From assembly GCF_003260125.1 (NCBI RefSeq), contig NZ_QHKO01000003.1:248001-312000 (forward strand): 64,000 nt of DNA, given 5' to 3'. Source of the stretch: Lujinxingia litoralis. GTDB lineage: Bacteria; Myxococcota_A; Bradymonadia; Bradymonadales; Bradymonadaceae. Made by a program: the position numbers and the translations under genes. This document shows positions 54,394-63,863 of this stretch, one piece after another. A model generated the notes under the pieces. That model had not been told where the DNA came from, did not search any database, and worked only from the letters and a program-made list of their open reading frames with translations. Within the stretch, counting starts at the first letter, position 1; each line of letters opens with the position of its first letter.

Positions 54394-54489
54394 AAGCGCG
54401 CCTTCGGATCAAATCAATCAAGTCAGAGCACCTCGCTCCGCGCCCGACCATACGTGGCAGGAGCACCCGAGGCAAAGACGTCCGGGGGC

Positions 54490-56553
54490 TTAGTTCGGGG
54501 GAAGCGGGAGGATGGGACCTTCGGTCCAGGCGCACTGGCTCAGGTTGTGGGCAAAACCGGCCGGATCGAGCGCTTCGTCCAGCCAGGTGCGCAACATTGA
54601 GGGGGGGAGCGCGTCGACAAAGGGGCCGATGTCCAGGCGCCGGGCCAGGCGCTCGCTTTCGCGGGCGATGAACGCGCGGGCGTCGCGCTCCAGGCGCTCG
54701 AAGTCGTCGAGGCCATCGCTGTTTCGGGGCTCTCGTTTGAGCGTCTGGAAGAAGGCGTTGCCGGGGCGAGCGGCCAGGCTACGATCGCGCAGGATGCCCT
54801 CAAAGAGCAGGCCCCAGCGGGTGCCCAGGAAGTGGCCTACCATGGGGCCGCTCTTCCAGCGTTCGACCCGCAACTCGTGGTGCCCGATCCCCAGGAAGGC
54901 TGCCAGGTCGCGGGCCAGCTCGAACGCGTAGCGGGGGGCCTGGCGGGCGAAGAAGGCGCTGGGAGCTTCGCCTTGAGCGCTGTCGACGAAGACCTGGTCT
55001 TGAGTCACCCGTACGACTTCGCGGCGGCGTCCGGCCAGCGAGAGCCCCACCTCACCGCCGCCCTGAATCGACTCTCGTTGTTTGCGGCTCAAGGCCACGC
55101 GACCCAGAAGCTCGCCGGTGGATTCGTCGAAGACTTCGATCTCGGGGGTGTCGTCGATGTTGGCGTGCATCAGGCCGTGGTCATACATTTTGAGGGCACG
55201 CTCTCCGGCGGCGAAGCGTTGTCCGTTGAGGGGGGTGAGGTAGCCGACGTCGGACATCTTCTGAAGAAGTTCAAGAAGATCATGCGCGCGGAAGTACTGT
55301 GCGAGGTCGGGAGGCAGGCGCTGATGAAGTACCTCGGCTCCGATCCATTTGTGGCGGCTCTGGAAGAGCAGGGAGATGGCCTGTTGCGCAAGGACCGAAG
55401 GTCGGAAGGGGACCGGATCGTCGAAGAGGCGGCCATCGTCGGCGCGGGCGAGGAGGTGCTCAAGGCGAAGGGCCTCAAAGTCGCCGGCAGCCAGGCAGGT
55501 GACGTGGGCTACCTGGCCGCGACGGTTGGCGCGGCCCACCCGTTGAACCAGGGAGCCGACATCGGGAGGAGGCCCCACCAGCACGACGCGGTCGACGTCG
55601 CCAATGTCGATGCCCAACTCCAGGGTCATGGTGGCCACGCAGATGGCTGCGGGGGCGTCGAGGAAGCGGCGCTCGGTGCGCAGGCGCACCGAGCGCGAGA
55701 GCGAGCCGTGGTGCGCAAACACGCGTCCGGCCAGGCGGGGATGGCCGGCCAGGCAGGCCACCAGGGATTCGACCTGCGCGCGGGCGTTGGCGAAGACCAG
55801 GATCTTGCGCGACTCGCCAGAGAGGAAGGTGTCGGCGATGTCGGTGGCGGCGTCGGCCAGTTCGGGGGTGTGCACCAGGCGGGCGTCGACGCCGCGTCCG
55901 GCGCTGTCTGCCAGGATGAGGTCGGCGTCGGTGAGGTAGCGCCCGGCGAGCGTGGCGGCATGGGGAAGGGTGGCCGACGCGGCGCAGCGCTGGGGGCGAG
56001 TGTGGCAGATGCGCTCCAGGCGGTGGAGGAGCACCCGGAGCTGGTCGCCGCGCGCGCTGCCATCGAGCAGGTGAATCTCGTCGAGGAGCAGGGCTTCGAC
56101 CGAGCGCAGCGCGGCCGGCCAGCGCGAGAGCATGGAGTCGAGGGACTCCGGGGTGGTGATGACTACCGGTGGCGCGTTGCGGGTGATGTCCAGGCTGTGG
56201 TCGCCGGTGCGCACGGCTGCGCGCAGATGGCAGCGGCGCAGCGGAGGTTCGATGCGGCGGAGGAGATCATTGCAGAGGGCGCGGGTCGGGCTGATGACCA
56301 GCAGACGCACCTGACCATCGGGAGCGTTACGACGGCTGAGCAAACGCTGCGCCAGGGGGGCCATCAGAGCTTCAGTTTTGCCCGAGGCGGTCGGGGCGCC
56401 CACCAGGGTGTCTCGGCCGGCGACCACCGGGGCGACGGCCTGGCGCTGGGCCGGGCGCAGATTGCCAAAGCGCGCATAGAATGCGTGCCAGGTGTGTGGG
56501 AGCGCGGCGCGCGCCTGGCGAAGTTGTTCGACCGTGTCGTCTGCAAAGGTCAT
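54490..56553 (-). CDS. Lhr-like superfamily II DEIH-box helicase (BrxHI-type candidate)
   Basis: This 687-residue protein has Q-motif region LRPAQRQAV (32-40), Walker A APTASGKT (53-60), SPTRAL, TTPESLDSM, DEIH (158-161), SATLP (193-197), then the second RecA lobe with ELGIDIGDVDRVVLVGPP and arginine-finger QRVGRANRRGQ. The C-terminal ~300 residues are helical plus a beta domain (GRVALSRKQRESIQGGGEVG), in the position of the Lhr core/WH region. The start is 2 bases after the stop of the ATPase gene, so they are coupled. Lhr-like helicases accompany BrxD in BREX types and related islands. Confidence 0.87.
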   Translation of the reverse strand: MTFADDTVEQLRQARAALPHTWHAFYARFGNLRPAQRQAVAPVVAGRDTLVGAPTASGKTEALMAPLAQRLLSRRNAPDGQVRLLVISPTRALCNDLLRRIEPPLRRCHLRAAVRTGDHSLDITRNAPPVVITTPESLDSMLSRWPAALRSVEALLLDEIHLLDGSARGDQLRVLLHRLERICHTRPQRCAASATLPHAATLAGRYLTDADLILADSAGRGVDARLVHTPELADAATDIADTFLSGESRKILVFANARAQVESLVACLAGHPRLAGRVFAHHGSLSRSVRLRTERRFLDAPAAICVATMTLELGIDIGDVDRVVLVGPPPDVGSLVQRVGRANRRGQVAHVTCLAAGDFEALRLEHLLARADDGRLFDDPVPFRPSVLAQQAISLLFQSRHKWIGAEVLHQRLPPDLAQYFRAHDLLELLQKMSDVGYLTPLNGQRFAAGERALKMYDHGLMHANIDDTPEIEVFDESTGELLGRVALSRKQRESIQGGGEVGLSLAGRRREVVRVTQDQVFVDSAQGEAPSAFFARQAPRYAFELARDLAAFLGIGHHELRVERWKSGPMVGHFLGTRWGLLFEGILRDRSLAARPGNAFFQTLKREPRNSDGLDDFERLERDARAFIARESERLARRLDIGPFVDALPPSMLRTWLDEALDPAGFAHNLSQCAWTEGPILPLPPN

Positions 56554-56555
56554 GA

Positions 56556-58064
56556 TCAGAAGATGTCGAAGTGGCTGACGCGGGAGAGGTTGTCGACGAC
56601 ACCGTCGGCGCGCTCGGGAAAGTGGCGGTGCACGTCGAGGAGCTCCACCAGGGTTTTCATCACCTGGCGCATGGTCAGCAGAGTGCCCCGGTTACTGAGC
56701 CGTTCAATGGTCTGTGCGATGGCTTCCACGCGAGGGGAACTCAGCGGGGAGCCGCCCCGGGCTTCGCAGTAAAAGGCGGCGACCCGGCGTGCCAGTTCGG
56801 CGTAGTGGTGCGGCTGTGGGGATGCAAGAGGGATACGAGCCTCGTCGGGGAAAAGTCCGTTGAGGAGAGCATCGTCGTCGTAGTCGGGGGTGAGCGCAAA
56901 GAGCACACCCAGGCCCCCGGCGGGTTCGAATCGGCAGGGAAGTTCGCGCAGTCGGCCTGCTCCGCCGAGCTCCAGGGTGGCGTCTGCCGGGTGTGTGCCC
57001 AGGCGTTCGCCAATCGCAGCGCGGCTCAGCGCGCGCAGGGTCGCGGCGGCGTGTTCGCGGTTCTCGCGTGAGAGGAGCGCAAAGCGCTCGGCTTCATCCA
57101 CCAGGAGGATCAGGCCTGCGTAGCCGCAGCAGGTGGCCAGTGAGGCGATGCCGCTGAGGATATAGGCGTAGATGCGCGCCCAGGGGCGATAGTCTTTGAG
57201 GCTGTAGAGCCAGGGGTAGGAGCCGGGAAGTTCTCGGAGACCCGCATTTAGGTCCTGGTTGGAGCGCGTGCGTTGACCTTCGAGCCAGTCCAGCACCGCG
57301 CGTCGTGTCCGGGGCTGCTGCGGGGCGTCTTGCAGCTCGGACGTGTTGAGCGCGTCGAACCAGCGTAAAGCAGCACTTAAGTAGAGGTGAGAGCCATGAC
57401 CGCGCTGGTCAACTTCGAAGCGAGCGCGAGCCGAGTCGGAGAGCAGCGCGCGTTCCAGCAGCGGAGTCAGGCCGAGGGCGAGTTCGTCGGGGCGGTCCGG
57501 GTAACGCAGGGAACTTATCAGGGCTCTGTACACACGCTGCGGATGCGCCGGAGAGGTTTCGTCGGCATCCAGGGTGACCCGGGCCACGAGGAAGTTGTCG
57601 GCGAGCGCGCGCTGGCCGGCCCACTCCAAAAGATGGGTTTTGCCGGCGCCGTAGTCGCCCTCGATCACGCGTAACGCGCCCTGAGCCGGGGCTTCGCAAA
57701 GGGCGTCGTTCAGGCTGGTGAAGGCCTGTTCGCGAGCGACCGTGAACGCCTCAATGCCCTGGGCCGGGACGACTCCCAGGCGCATGGCCTCCAGGGCGCG
57801 GTCAGCGTCGGTCGGGTTCAGGGCGTAGCGCGCCAGGGCGGAGGGCTCGGGGGGCGGGGGGGCGGCCCCGGGGGCCTTCATAGCCTGGGGAGGGCTTGCC
57901 ACCGATTCAGCGCGTGGTTGATCGAGGCGATGAAGTTCCCGGGTGGGCACCAGAGTGGGCAGCGGGAGGCTGTCAAAGTCCACCAGGGCCAGACGGCCGT
58001 TGCGCCTCAGGCCTACCAGACGACCTTCGCCGTGAACCGGATGTTCGACCACTTCGCTGATCAT
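56556..58064 (-). CDS. BrxD-like P-loop ATPase (DUF2791 type) with N-terminal Tudor/CarD-like domain
   Basis: This 502-residue protein begins with a ~45-residue beta domain (VEHPVHGEGRLVGLRRNGRL ... LPTLVPTRELHRL) like the small Tudor-type domains at the C-terminus of PcrA or in CarD-like proteins. A Pro-rich linker follows, then an AAA-type ATPase: Walker A GDYGAGKT (136-143), Walker B LILLVDEAER near 290, and later helical lid sequence. The combination GDYGAGKTH...E matches ATPases of the BREX BrxD/DUF2791 family. AGGGGGG precedes the ATG. It lies between a second ATPase and the helicase on one strand. Confidence 0.8.
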   Translation of the reverse strand: MISEVVEHPVHGEGRLVGLRRNGRLALVDFDSLPLPTLVPTRELHRLDQPRAESVASPPQAMKAPGAAPPPPEPSALARYALNPTDADRALEAMRLGVVPAQGIEAFTVAREQAFTSLNDALCEAPAQGALRVIEGDYGAGKTHLLEWAGQRALADNFLVARVTLDADETSPAHPQRVYRALISSLRYPDRPDELALGLTPLLERALLSDSARARFEVDQRGHGSHLYLSAALRWFDALNTSELQDAPQQPRTRRAVLDWLEGQRTRSNQDLNAGLRELPGSYPWLYSLKDYRPWARIYAYILSGIASLATCCGYAGLILLVDEAERFALLSRENREHAAATLRALSRAAIGERLGTHPADATLELGGAGRLRELPCRFEPAGGLGVLFALTPDYDDDALLNGLFPDEARIPLASPQPHHYAELARRVAAFYCEARGGSPLSSPRVEAIAQTIERLSNRGTLLTMRQVMKTLVELLDVHRHFPERADGVVDNLSRVSHFDIF

Positions 58065-58088
58065 GATCCCCCCTGAAGCGCGGCGCGC

Positions 58089-59411
58089 TTAAAAGTCGGC
58101 GAAGTCATCCTGGGCCGGTGTCTGAGAGAGAGCATCGTAGCCCGAAAGTACCAGATCGGTGGCGGCGCTTTGATCGAGCTCCAGTTCACCATCGACGAGC
58201 TGTCGGTGCAGGAAGTCGACCCAGGTTTTGACGAAGAGGCGGCGGTGGTTGACCTCGAAGTAGCTGTACACACAGGCGCTGGCCAGCGCATGGGCGTTGG
58301 CAGCCTGCAGCGAGCGATCAAAGGCGCAGTCGCGGGCGGACTCAAAGACACCCACGAGTCTGTCGCCCAGCGTTGAGAGGAGTTCCACCGGCTCCAGATC
58401 GAGGCGCTCCAGGTCGATAAGCACGGCCTGGGGGCTGCGCACGCTCAGGGGCACCGGGCTTTTGAGGCGTTGGTAAAGGGCGGGGTAGTCCGGCACCACG
58501 TTGCGCATGAACTCCGGCGGGACGGCGTACATAAAAAGCGTGTTGGGGAGTTGGTGACGGCCGCAGAGGTCGATGACCTGGCGGAGGTTGTCGCCGATGA
58601 TCTGGCTGCGTTTCACACTTACCGAGAGGTTGCGATCGACCTCATCGAAGAGCAGGACGGTGCCGGGGAGTTCCAGGCCCACGATCATCTGTGTGAGGCA
58701 GCGGAGCATCACAAAGCCATTGCTCTTGCCAATATCCTCATACACGCCCAGCTCGCGGACCTCGCTGGCCGGGATCGACTCGCCGGTGAGCCAGGCCTCC
58801 AGGCGCTGTTCATCTTCAAAGCGCCCGTCCAAAAACGCCGCGGCAAATTCGACGATGGCGCGGCGGTAGGAGTGGCTCTCGCAGGCCGCGCGGGCCACCG
58901 ACGTGCGCAGCCAATGCAACACCGCCTGGCGTGCGGCATCGACATCGGGCACCGAGGGGCTCTGAAGCGCCGCGTCGACGCGGTCATCCATCAGGTTGCG
59001 CAGCAGATCGGGTAGCCCGTAGCTCGGGGAGCCCAGCGTGGTGCGCGGGCGCTGGCCGATACGACGGACCACGGCCTGATAGACCCTGAAGCTATCGTCG
59101 TAGGGGCATTCGTTGGGGGAGAGTTCGACCACGGCGGTGGCGAAACCTCGGTCCCAGGCCAGCTCGCGCACGCAGTACAGAAAGTGGGTTTTGCCACCGC
59201 CAAAGTAGCCTTGAACCAGCTTAAAGCTGGCGCCAAAGCGCAGGTGGTAGTCGAAGTACTCGTGCTCGAGCACCTTCAGGTAGCTCTCATTGCCCACGTT
59301 GATGCGGCGCACACCATGCTGCGGGGGTTGTCCCCCCTCGCCCAGGCGCTGGAGGATGTGGCGGGCGACAAGCGCATCTTCGAGAGCGGCGTTGGGTTCG
59401 GAGGGGCGCAT
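58089..59411 (-). CDS. second BrxD-like P-loop ATPase (DUF2791 type)
   Basis: From the ATG ending at 59411 the product has 440 residues. It has RINVGNESYLKVLEHEYF leading to Walker A GYFGGGKT (68-75), Walker B TVLLFDEVDRN near 240 and an Arg/Asn sensor region VKRSQIIGDNLRQVIDLC. The pattern of a short helical N-terminus before G-x-F/Y-G-x-G-K-T-H and the late LFDEVD is that of the BREX ATP-binding family. It shares the fold but not close sequence with the next ATPase, so the two may form a hetero-oligomer. The start is uncertain because the ribosome site is weak and the frame is open to 59489. Confidence 0.8.
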   Translation of the reverse strand: MRPSEPNAALEDALVARHILQRLGEGGQPPQHGVRRINVGNESYLKVLEHEYFDYHLRFGASFKLVQGYFGGGKTHFLYCVRELAWDRGFATAVVELSPNECPYDDSFRVYQAVVRRIGQRPRTTLGSPSYGLPDLLRNLMDDRVDAALQSPSVPDVDAARQAVLHWLRTSVARAACESHSYRRAIVEFAAAFLDGRFEDEQRLEAWLTGESIPASEVRELGVYEDIGKSNGFVMLRCLTQMIVGLELPGTVLLFDEVDRNLSVSVKRSQIIGDNLRQVIDLCGRHQLPNTLFMYAVPPEFMRNVVPDYPALYQRLKSPVPLSVRSPQAVLIDLERLDLEPVELLSTLGDRLVGVFESARDCAFDRSLQAANAHALASACVYSYFEVNHRRLFVKTWVDFLHRQLVDGELELDQSAATDLVLSGYDALSQTPAQDDFADF

Positions 59412-59551
59412 AGGTGGTTCCGTGGAAAACTGAAGGGCTCGCCAGGAGCACTTCGGAATGAGACGTCGGAGATGGGGTGAGGCGAGCACGCACGCAGGCT
59501 GCGCGCACCTCAGGGGCGATCGATGGCGTTAGCGCCCCACAACATCACAGC

Positions 59552-60418
59552 TCACTGGAAACGGAGCGATAAGTAATACTGCCCATCTGTGCCGTGTCCA
59601 GGGATAAAGAGCACATTTTGTTTGTTTTTGGTGGAGCCACCGGTGGCTGTGCCCAGGTCCAGCCGCCGTCCCTGCTGTTCGAGAAGGCCGTCGCGGCGCA
59701 GCCGCTGGAGCTGGTAGGCCAGCAGGTAACGCGGCCAGGGGGTTAGTGCGTCGAGGCCTTTTTTGCGGCGCTGCTCGGCGTCGGTGTCCACCAGCGCCAG
59801 GGGGACCAGAAGATCGACCAGATCGACGCGTTCCCCCTCGGGCAGGCCACTCATGGCCAGCTGCACGCGGTAGGCGTGCTGGAGTCGCTCAAAGAAGAGA
59901 TCGCTGGGAAGCGCGCGCTTCTGGATGGCGTCTCGGGTCTGGCGCACGGCTTTGAGGATGGCCTCGGTGCTGGCTTCGACCTCGGCGATGTCTTCGCGGG
60001 CGTAGCTCAGTGTGGCGCGCCTGGCGAGCAGATCGAGGGTCAGGGTGAGCTGACCAATGCCCAGGGTCAGGGGATGATCGCCCAGGTGTTCCAGCCGTCC
60101 CCCTTCTTCGGTCAGGGCGCGGTTGAGCTCGCCCAGGAGCGTCATCCGCTGCCGTGTTTTTTCGCGCTCAAAGTAGGCTTCGAGCTCGCCGACCAGGGCC
60201 AGGCGCTCATCTTCGAGGCCCAGCGCTTGGAGCGAAGAGCGGCGCAGGTCGCGAAAGGCCGTGGCGACTTTTTCGGGATCGGCGGCCAGGTTTCCGGCGC
60301 GCGTCATCGACTCTAAAGCGCTTCGGGCGCGGCTGAGCTCGCGCATGGCAGTCTGAACGTCTTTTTTAAGGGCATCAACTTTGCCGGCGATGTCGTGGGA
60401 AGAGGCGGGGCTTGTCAT
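59552..60418 (-). CDS. coiled-coil protein heading the ATPase/helicase set
   Basis: This 288-residue protein is not recognised. It begins with a coiled coil (IAGKVDALKKDVQTAMRELS ... ARSALESM), has a central helical region, and ends with LLAYQLQRLRRDGLLEQQGR, which looks like a winged-helix recognition element, then a short beta tail. It has no signal peptide or membrane helix. It lies 140 bases upstream of the first ATPase gene on the same strand, so it is probably the first gene of the four-gene unit. A substrate adaptor or DNA-binding role is inference. Confidence 0.6.
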   Translation of the reverse strand: MTSPASSHDIAGKVDALKKDVQTAMRELSRARSALESMTRAGNLAADPEKVATAFRDLRRSSLQALGLEDERLALVGELEAYFEREKTRQRMTLLGELNRALTEEGGRLEHLGDHPLTLGIGQLTLTLDLLARRATLSYAREDIAEVEASTEAILKAVRQTRDAIQKRALPSDLFFERLQHAYRVQLAMSGLPEGERVDLVDLLVPLALVDTDAEQRRKKGLDALTPWPRYLLAYQLQRLRRDGLLEQQGRRLDLGTATGGSTKNKQNVLFIPGHGTDGQYYLSLRFQ

Positions 60419-60638
60419 GATCGAATCGGGGCTGAGGAAATGTGCAGTCCACCGGCAGGTTTAGAAGATCGAGGTGTGAGGCGTCAATCGCGCGCGTTGG
60501 TGAAGCATCGAACCTGCGGGTTGCGGCCATTGTTTCAATGCCTCGGCGGTACTATGGTCTGCCCGATTTCATCCGGCGAGCGCGTAACGCGCGTTGCATC
60601 GTCTCATCGTTTTTAGCGTACTGGCTTGAGGAGCTGAT

Positions 60639-62459
60639 ATGTCGCGACCCTTTCCGACCACCGACCCCACCTGGGATATGGAGAGCGTCTTCTCCGGAGG
60701 CGTTCAGTCTGAGACTTTTGAGGTTGAGCGCGGCTGGCTTCAGGAGCGCGCCGACGAACTGGCGGCGCAGCTCAGTGGGTTGGCGCTGCCGGGCTCGGCG
60801 CCAATTGAGGAGGCGATGTTGCAGGGGTGGCGGAGCTTCTTTGACAAGAACTTTGAGATGCACGATCGGCTCAGCCAGGCCTTCTGTTTTGCTACAGGGA
60901 TGGCTGCGGCTCATGCCGATGATCCCCGGGCGCTACGCATGCCTCAGAAGCTGGTGGGCGTGAATACCGCCAGCAGTAAGCTGGACGTCGCGCTTAAAAG
61001 TAGATTCCGGGGGCTGGACGATGAGGTGTTTGAGGCGCTGCTCCAGGATGCGCGCTTTGGCGACATGCAGCTCTACCTCAAGGAGCTGCGGCGCGACGCC
61101 GATGCCCAGCTTGAGCCGGAGCTGGAAGAGCTGGCCGTGGAGTTAAATCGCGACGGTTTGCACGCCTGGGGCACGCTCTATCGACAGGTGAGCGGTCGGC
61201 TTAAGGTCTCCATGGAGCTTGACGGAGAACGCCAGGAGATGTCGGTGGGGCAGGCCAAAAACCTGCACGATCACGCCGACCGCCAGGTGCGAAAGGCGTC
61301 GTTTGAGAGTCTTAATGAGGCCTGGGCAACCATTGCGCCCACCTGTGCCGCGACGCTCAACTCGATCGTGGGCGCCCAGCAGACCCTCTATGAGCGGCGC
61401 GGGCAAGACTGCCTGACCTATTCGTTGAATGCCAACCGGGTGGAGCGCGCCACGGTCGACGCGATGTTTGAAGCGGCGCGCGCGGTGCAGCCTCTCCTTC
61501 ATCGCTACCTCAAGGCCAAGCAGCGCCTGCTCGGGCTTGAGGAGTTGCACTGGTACGATATTCATGCTCCGGTGGGCCAGGAAGCGCCCACGTTTAGCTA
61601 TGAAGAGGCTCAGCTCTTTATCGTGGAGCAGGTGGGCTCGTTTGCCGAGCGGGTGGCCGACTTCTGCAAAATGGCGCTTCGCGATCAGTGGGTCGAGGTG
61701 GAAGATCGTGCCGGCAAAGCCCAGGGAGGCTACTGCTCGGGGCTTCCGGTGAGCGGTCAGACCCGCATCTTCATGACCTTTGGCGGATCGACCACCGGGG
61801 TGACCACGCTGGCGCATGAGCTCGGTCACGCCTACCACGGGTGGGTCATGCGGGATTTGCCGGCCAGCGAGCGCGACCTGGGCATGGGCGTGGCCGAGAC
61901 GGCCAGCACCTTGCTGGAGGTGATTGTGGAGCAGGGCGCGCTCTCCCAGGCCGATGATTCTCAGCGCCTGGGGCTGCTCGATCAGCGGCTGGCGCGCTCG
62001 GTGGCTTTTCTTATGGATATCCCGGCGCGCTACGACCTTGAGTTGGCCATGCATGAGGCCCGGGCCGAGGGGCCGCTCAACGAAGATCAGCTCACCGAGA
62101 TGACCGAGACGATCTTTTCTCGGTACTTCGGGGAGAGTCTGGCCTCGGTCGACCCCCTCTTCTGGGCCTCCAAGCTGCATTTCTATCTGACCGGGCTGCC
62201 TTTTTATAACTTCCCCTACACCTTTGGTTTCCTCTTCTCACGGGCGGTTTATGCGCAAGCTCGCCAGGAGGGTGAGGGCTTCATCGATACGATCGATGCG
62301 CTGCTGATGGATTCGGGGCGGATGACCTCCGAAGAGTTGGCCAGCCGCTACCTGGGCGGCGACCTGGGGGATTCGAAGTTCTGGAGCGCGGCGATGGACG
62401 ATCTGGCCTCGGATGTGGCCGAGTACGAAACCATGGTCGACGCGGCGCTCCGCGCGTAA
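60639..62459 (+). CDS. M3 family oligoendopeptidase (PepF-like)
   Basis: This 606-residue zinc peptidase carries HELGH at residues 393-397 (TTLAHELGHAYHGW) and the third-ligand block GMGVAETASTLLEVIV about 25 residues later. The C-terminal YNFPYTFGFLFSRAVYA is typical of oligoendopeptidase F. No signal peptide is present, so it should cleave short peptides in the cytoplasm. GAGGAGCT precedes the ATG. It is divergent from the coiled-coil gene and followed by the reductase gene 21 bases downstream. Confidence 0.92.
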   Translation: MSRPFPTTDPTWDMESVFSGGVQSETFEVERGWLQERADELAAQLSGLALPGSAPIEEAMLQGWRSFFDKNFEMHDRLSQAFCFATGMAAAHADDPRALRMPQKLVGVNTASSKLDVALKSRFRGLDDEVFEALLQDARFGDMQLYLKELRRDADAQLEPELEELAVELNRDGLHAWGTLYRQVSGRLKVSMELDGERQEMSVGQAKNLHDHADRQVRKASFESLNEAWATIAPTCAATLNSIVGAQQTLYERRGQDCLTYSLNANRVERATVDAMFEAARAVQPLLHRYLKAKQRLLGLEELHWYDIHAPVGQEAPTFSYEEAQLFIVEQVGSFAERVADFCKMALRDQWVEVEDRAGKAQGGYCSGLPVSGQTRIFMTFGGSTTGVTTLAHELGHAYHGWVMRDLPASERDLGMGVAETASTLLEVIVEQGALSQADDSQRLGLLDQRLARSVAFLMDIPARYDLELAMHEARAEGPLNEDQLTEMTETIFSRYFGESLASVDPLFWASKLHFYLTGLPFYNFPYTFGFLFSRAVYAQARQEGEGFIDTIDALLMDSGRMTSEELASRYLGGDLGDSKFWSAAMDDLASDVAEYETMVDAALRA

Positions 62460-62480
62460 CCAAAGCAAGTGAGAGGACGT

Positions 62481-63863
62481 ATGACGACGCAATCCACCCA
62501 TACTGTGGCCATGATCGGCGCCGGCCCGGCCAGCATTTATGCGGCCGAGGTGCTGGCGAAGGCGGGGCATCGCGTAGTGATGCTCAATCGCGACATTAAG
62601 CCTGGAGGGCTTGCCGAATTCGGCATCTACCCGACGAAGTACAAGATGAAGCGAGGCCTGCGCCGCTACTTCGACCGGGTGCTCTCCCACGACAACATCA
62701 CCTACCTGGGCAATGTGAGCGTGGGCCAAGAGGCCGATGTCTCGCTCGAAGAGCTGCGCGAGCTGGGCTTTGATGCGCTGGTAGTCGCCGTGGGGGCTCA
62801 GGGGACCAAATGGCTGGGCTTGCCCGGCGAAGACGCCGAGGCCTGCTTCCACGCCAAGGATCTGGTGTACCATTACAACGGGCTTCCCCCCTTTAGTGAG
62901 CGGGAGTTTCCGGTGGGGCAAGACGTGGTGGTGGTCGGCATGGGCAACGTCTGCCTGGACATCGTGCACTGGATGGTGTGCGAGCGTCAGGTGCGTTCGG
63001 TCACCGCGGTGGCCCGGCGCGGGCCCGGTGAGCGTGCGTTTACCGATAAGGAGTTCAAACTGGTGAGCCAGGCGCTCGATACCGAGGCGTTGCGCGCCGA
63101 GTTTGACGGCATCTCCGAGGTGCTCTCGGCGGTGGGGCAGGACCCCGAGGCGCTGCACCAGGAGTATCTGCGCTACATCGAGGAGCCGCTGGAGTCGCCC
63201 AGTGAGACGTCGCTGAAGATGCGCTTTTTGCGCTCGCCGGCCCGGGTGGAGGTCGATGCGTCGGGGCGAGTGACCGGGTTGACCTGTGAGAAAACCCGCC
63301 TGAAGCCGCCGGGAGAGAAGGGTCGCGTGGGCGTGGAGCGCACCGGAGAGTTTGAGACGCTCGCCTGCGACACGGTAGTCTTTGCCATTGGCGATGCGAT
63401 TGAACCCACGCTGGGGTTGCCGCTCTCACCGGCGTGGTCCGGGGAGTTCGCCACGGTGCCCGAGCCCTGGGAGGCGCACCCGGATCGCCCGCGCTACATG
63501 GTCTACAATCCGCAGACGGAGACCCCGATCTGGGATACCTTTGTGGTGGGATGGGCTCGCAAGGCCTCCGACGGATTGGTCGGGAAAGCGCGGGCCGACG
63601 CGGTTCAGGGATGCGATGAGATCCTGGGTTACCTGCAAGGGGCGTTCGCGGAGCGCCCCTCGGAAGTGCGTCCGGCCGAGGACGTGGTCCAAGGGCTGGA
63701 TCAGATGCTCCGGGAGCGAAACGTCCGCCTGGTAGGTTACGATGAAGTTAAATATCTCGATGAGCTCGCTGCCCGGGAGGCCGAGTCTCGAGGCCTGGTG
63801 GAGTACAAGTTTGCGACCCGAGCGGAAATGTTTCAAAAACTTGATGAGGAGCCCAGCGCATGA
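62481..63863 (+). CDS. FAD-dependent NADPH:ferredoxin (adrenodoxin-type) reductase-like protein
   Basis: The 460-residue product starts at 62481 behind GAGAGGAC. FAD-binding VAMIGAGPASIYAAEVLA is at the N-terminus. PGGLAEFGIYPTKYKMKRG follows, as in adrenodoxin reductase and the glutamate-synthase small-subunit family. A second nucleotide fold is near residue 155 (DVVVVGMGNVCLDIVHWM), and ARRGPGERAFTDKEFKL resembles the FprA-type NADPH site. It probably passes electrons from NAD(P)H to a ferredoxin or similar carrier. Its stop overlaps the next start by four bases. Confidence 0.85.
   Translation: MTTQSTHTVAMIGAGPASIYAAEVLAKAGHRVVMLNRDIKPGGLAEFGIYPTKYKMKRGLRRYFDRVLSHDNITYLGNVSVGQEADVSLEELRELGFDALVVAVGAQGTKWLGLPGEDAEACFHAKDLVYHYNGLPPFSEREFPVGQDVVVVGMGNVCLDIVHWMVCERQVRSVTAVARRGPGERAFTDKEFKLVSQALDTEALRAEFDGISEVLSAVGQDPEALHQEYLRYIEEPLESPSETSLKMRFLRSPARVEVDASGRVTGLTCEKTRLKPPGEKGRVGVERTGEFETLACDTVVFAIGDAIEPTLGLPLSPAWSGEFATVPEPWEAHPDRPRYMVYNPQTETPIWDTFVVGWARKASDGLVGKARADAVQGCDEILGYLQGAFAERPSEVRPAEDVVQGLDQMLRERNVRLVGYDEVKYLDELAAREAESRGLVEYKFATRAEMFQKLDEEPSA

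Noticed and set aside
54490..60418. A complete BREX system
   Set aside because: No PglX, PglZ, BrxC, BrxA, BrxB or BrxL gene is present in the window; only BrxD-like and helicase components are seen.
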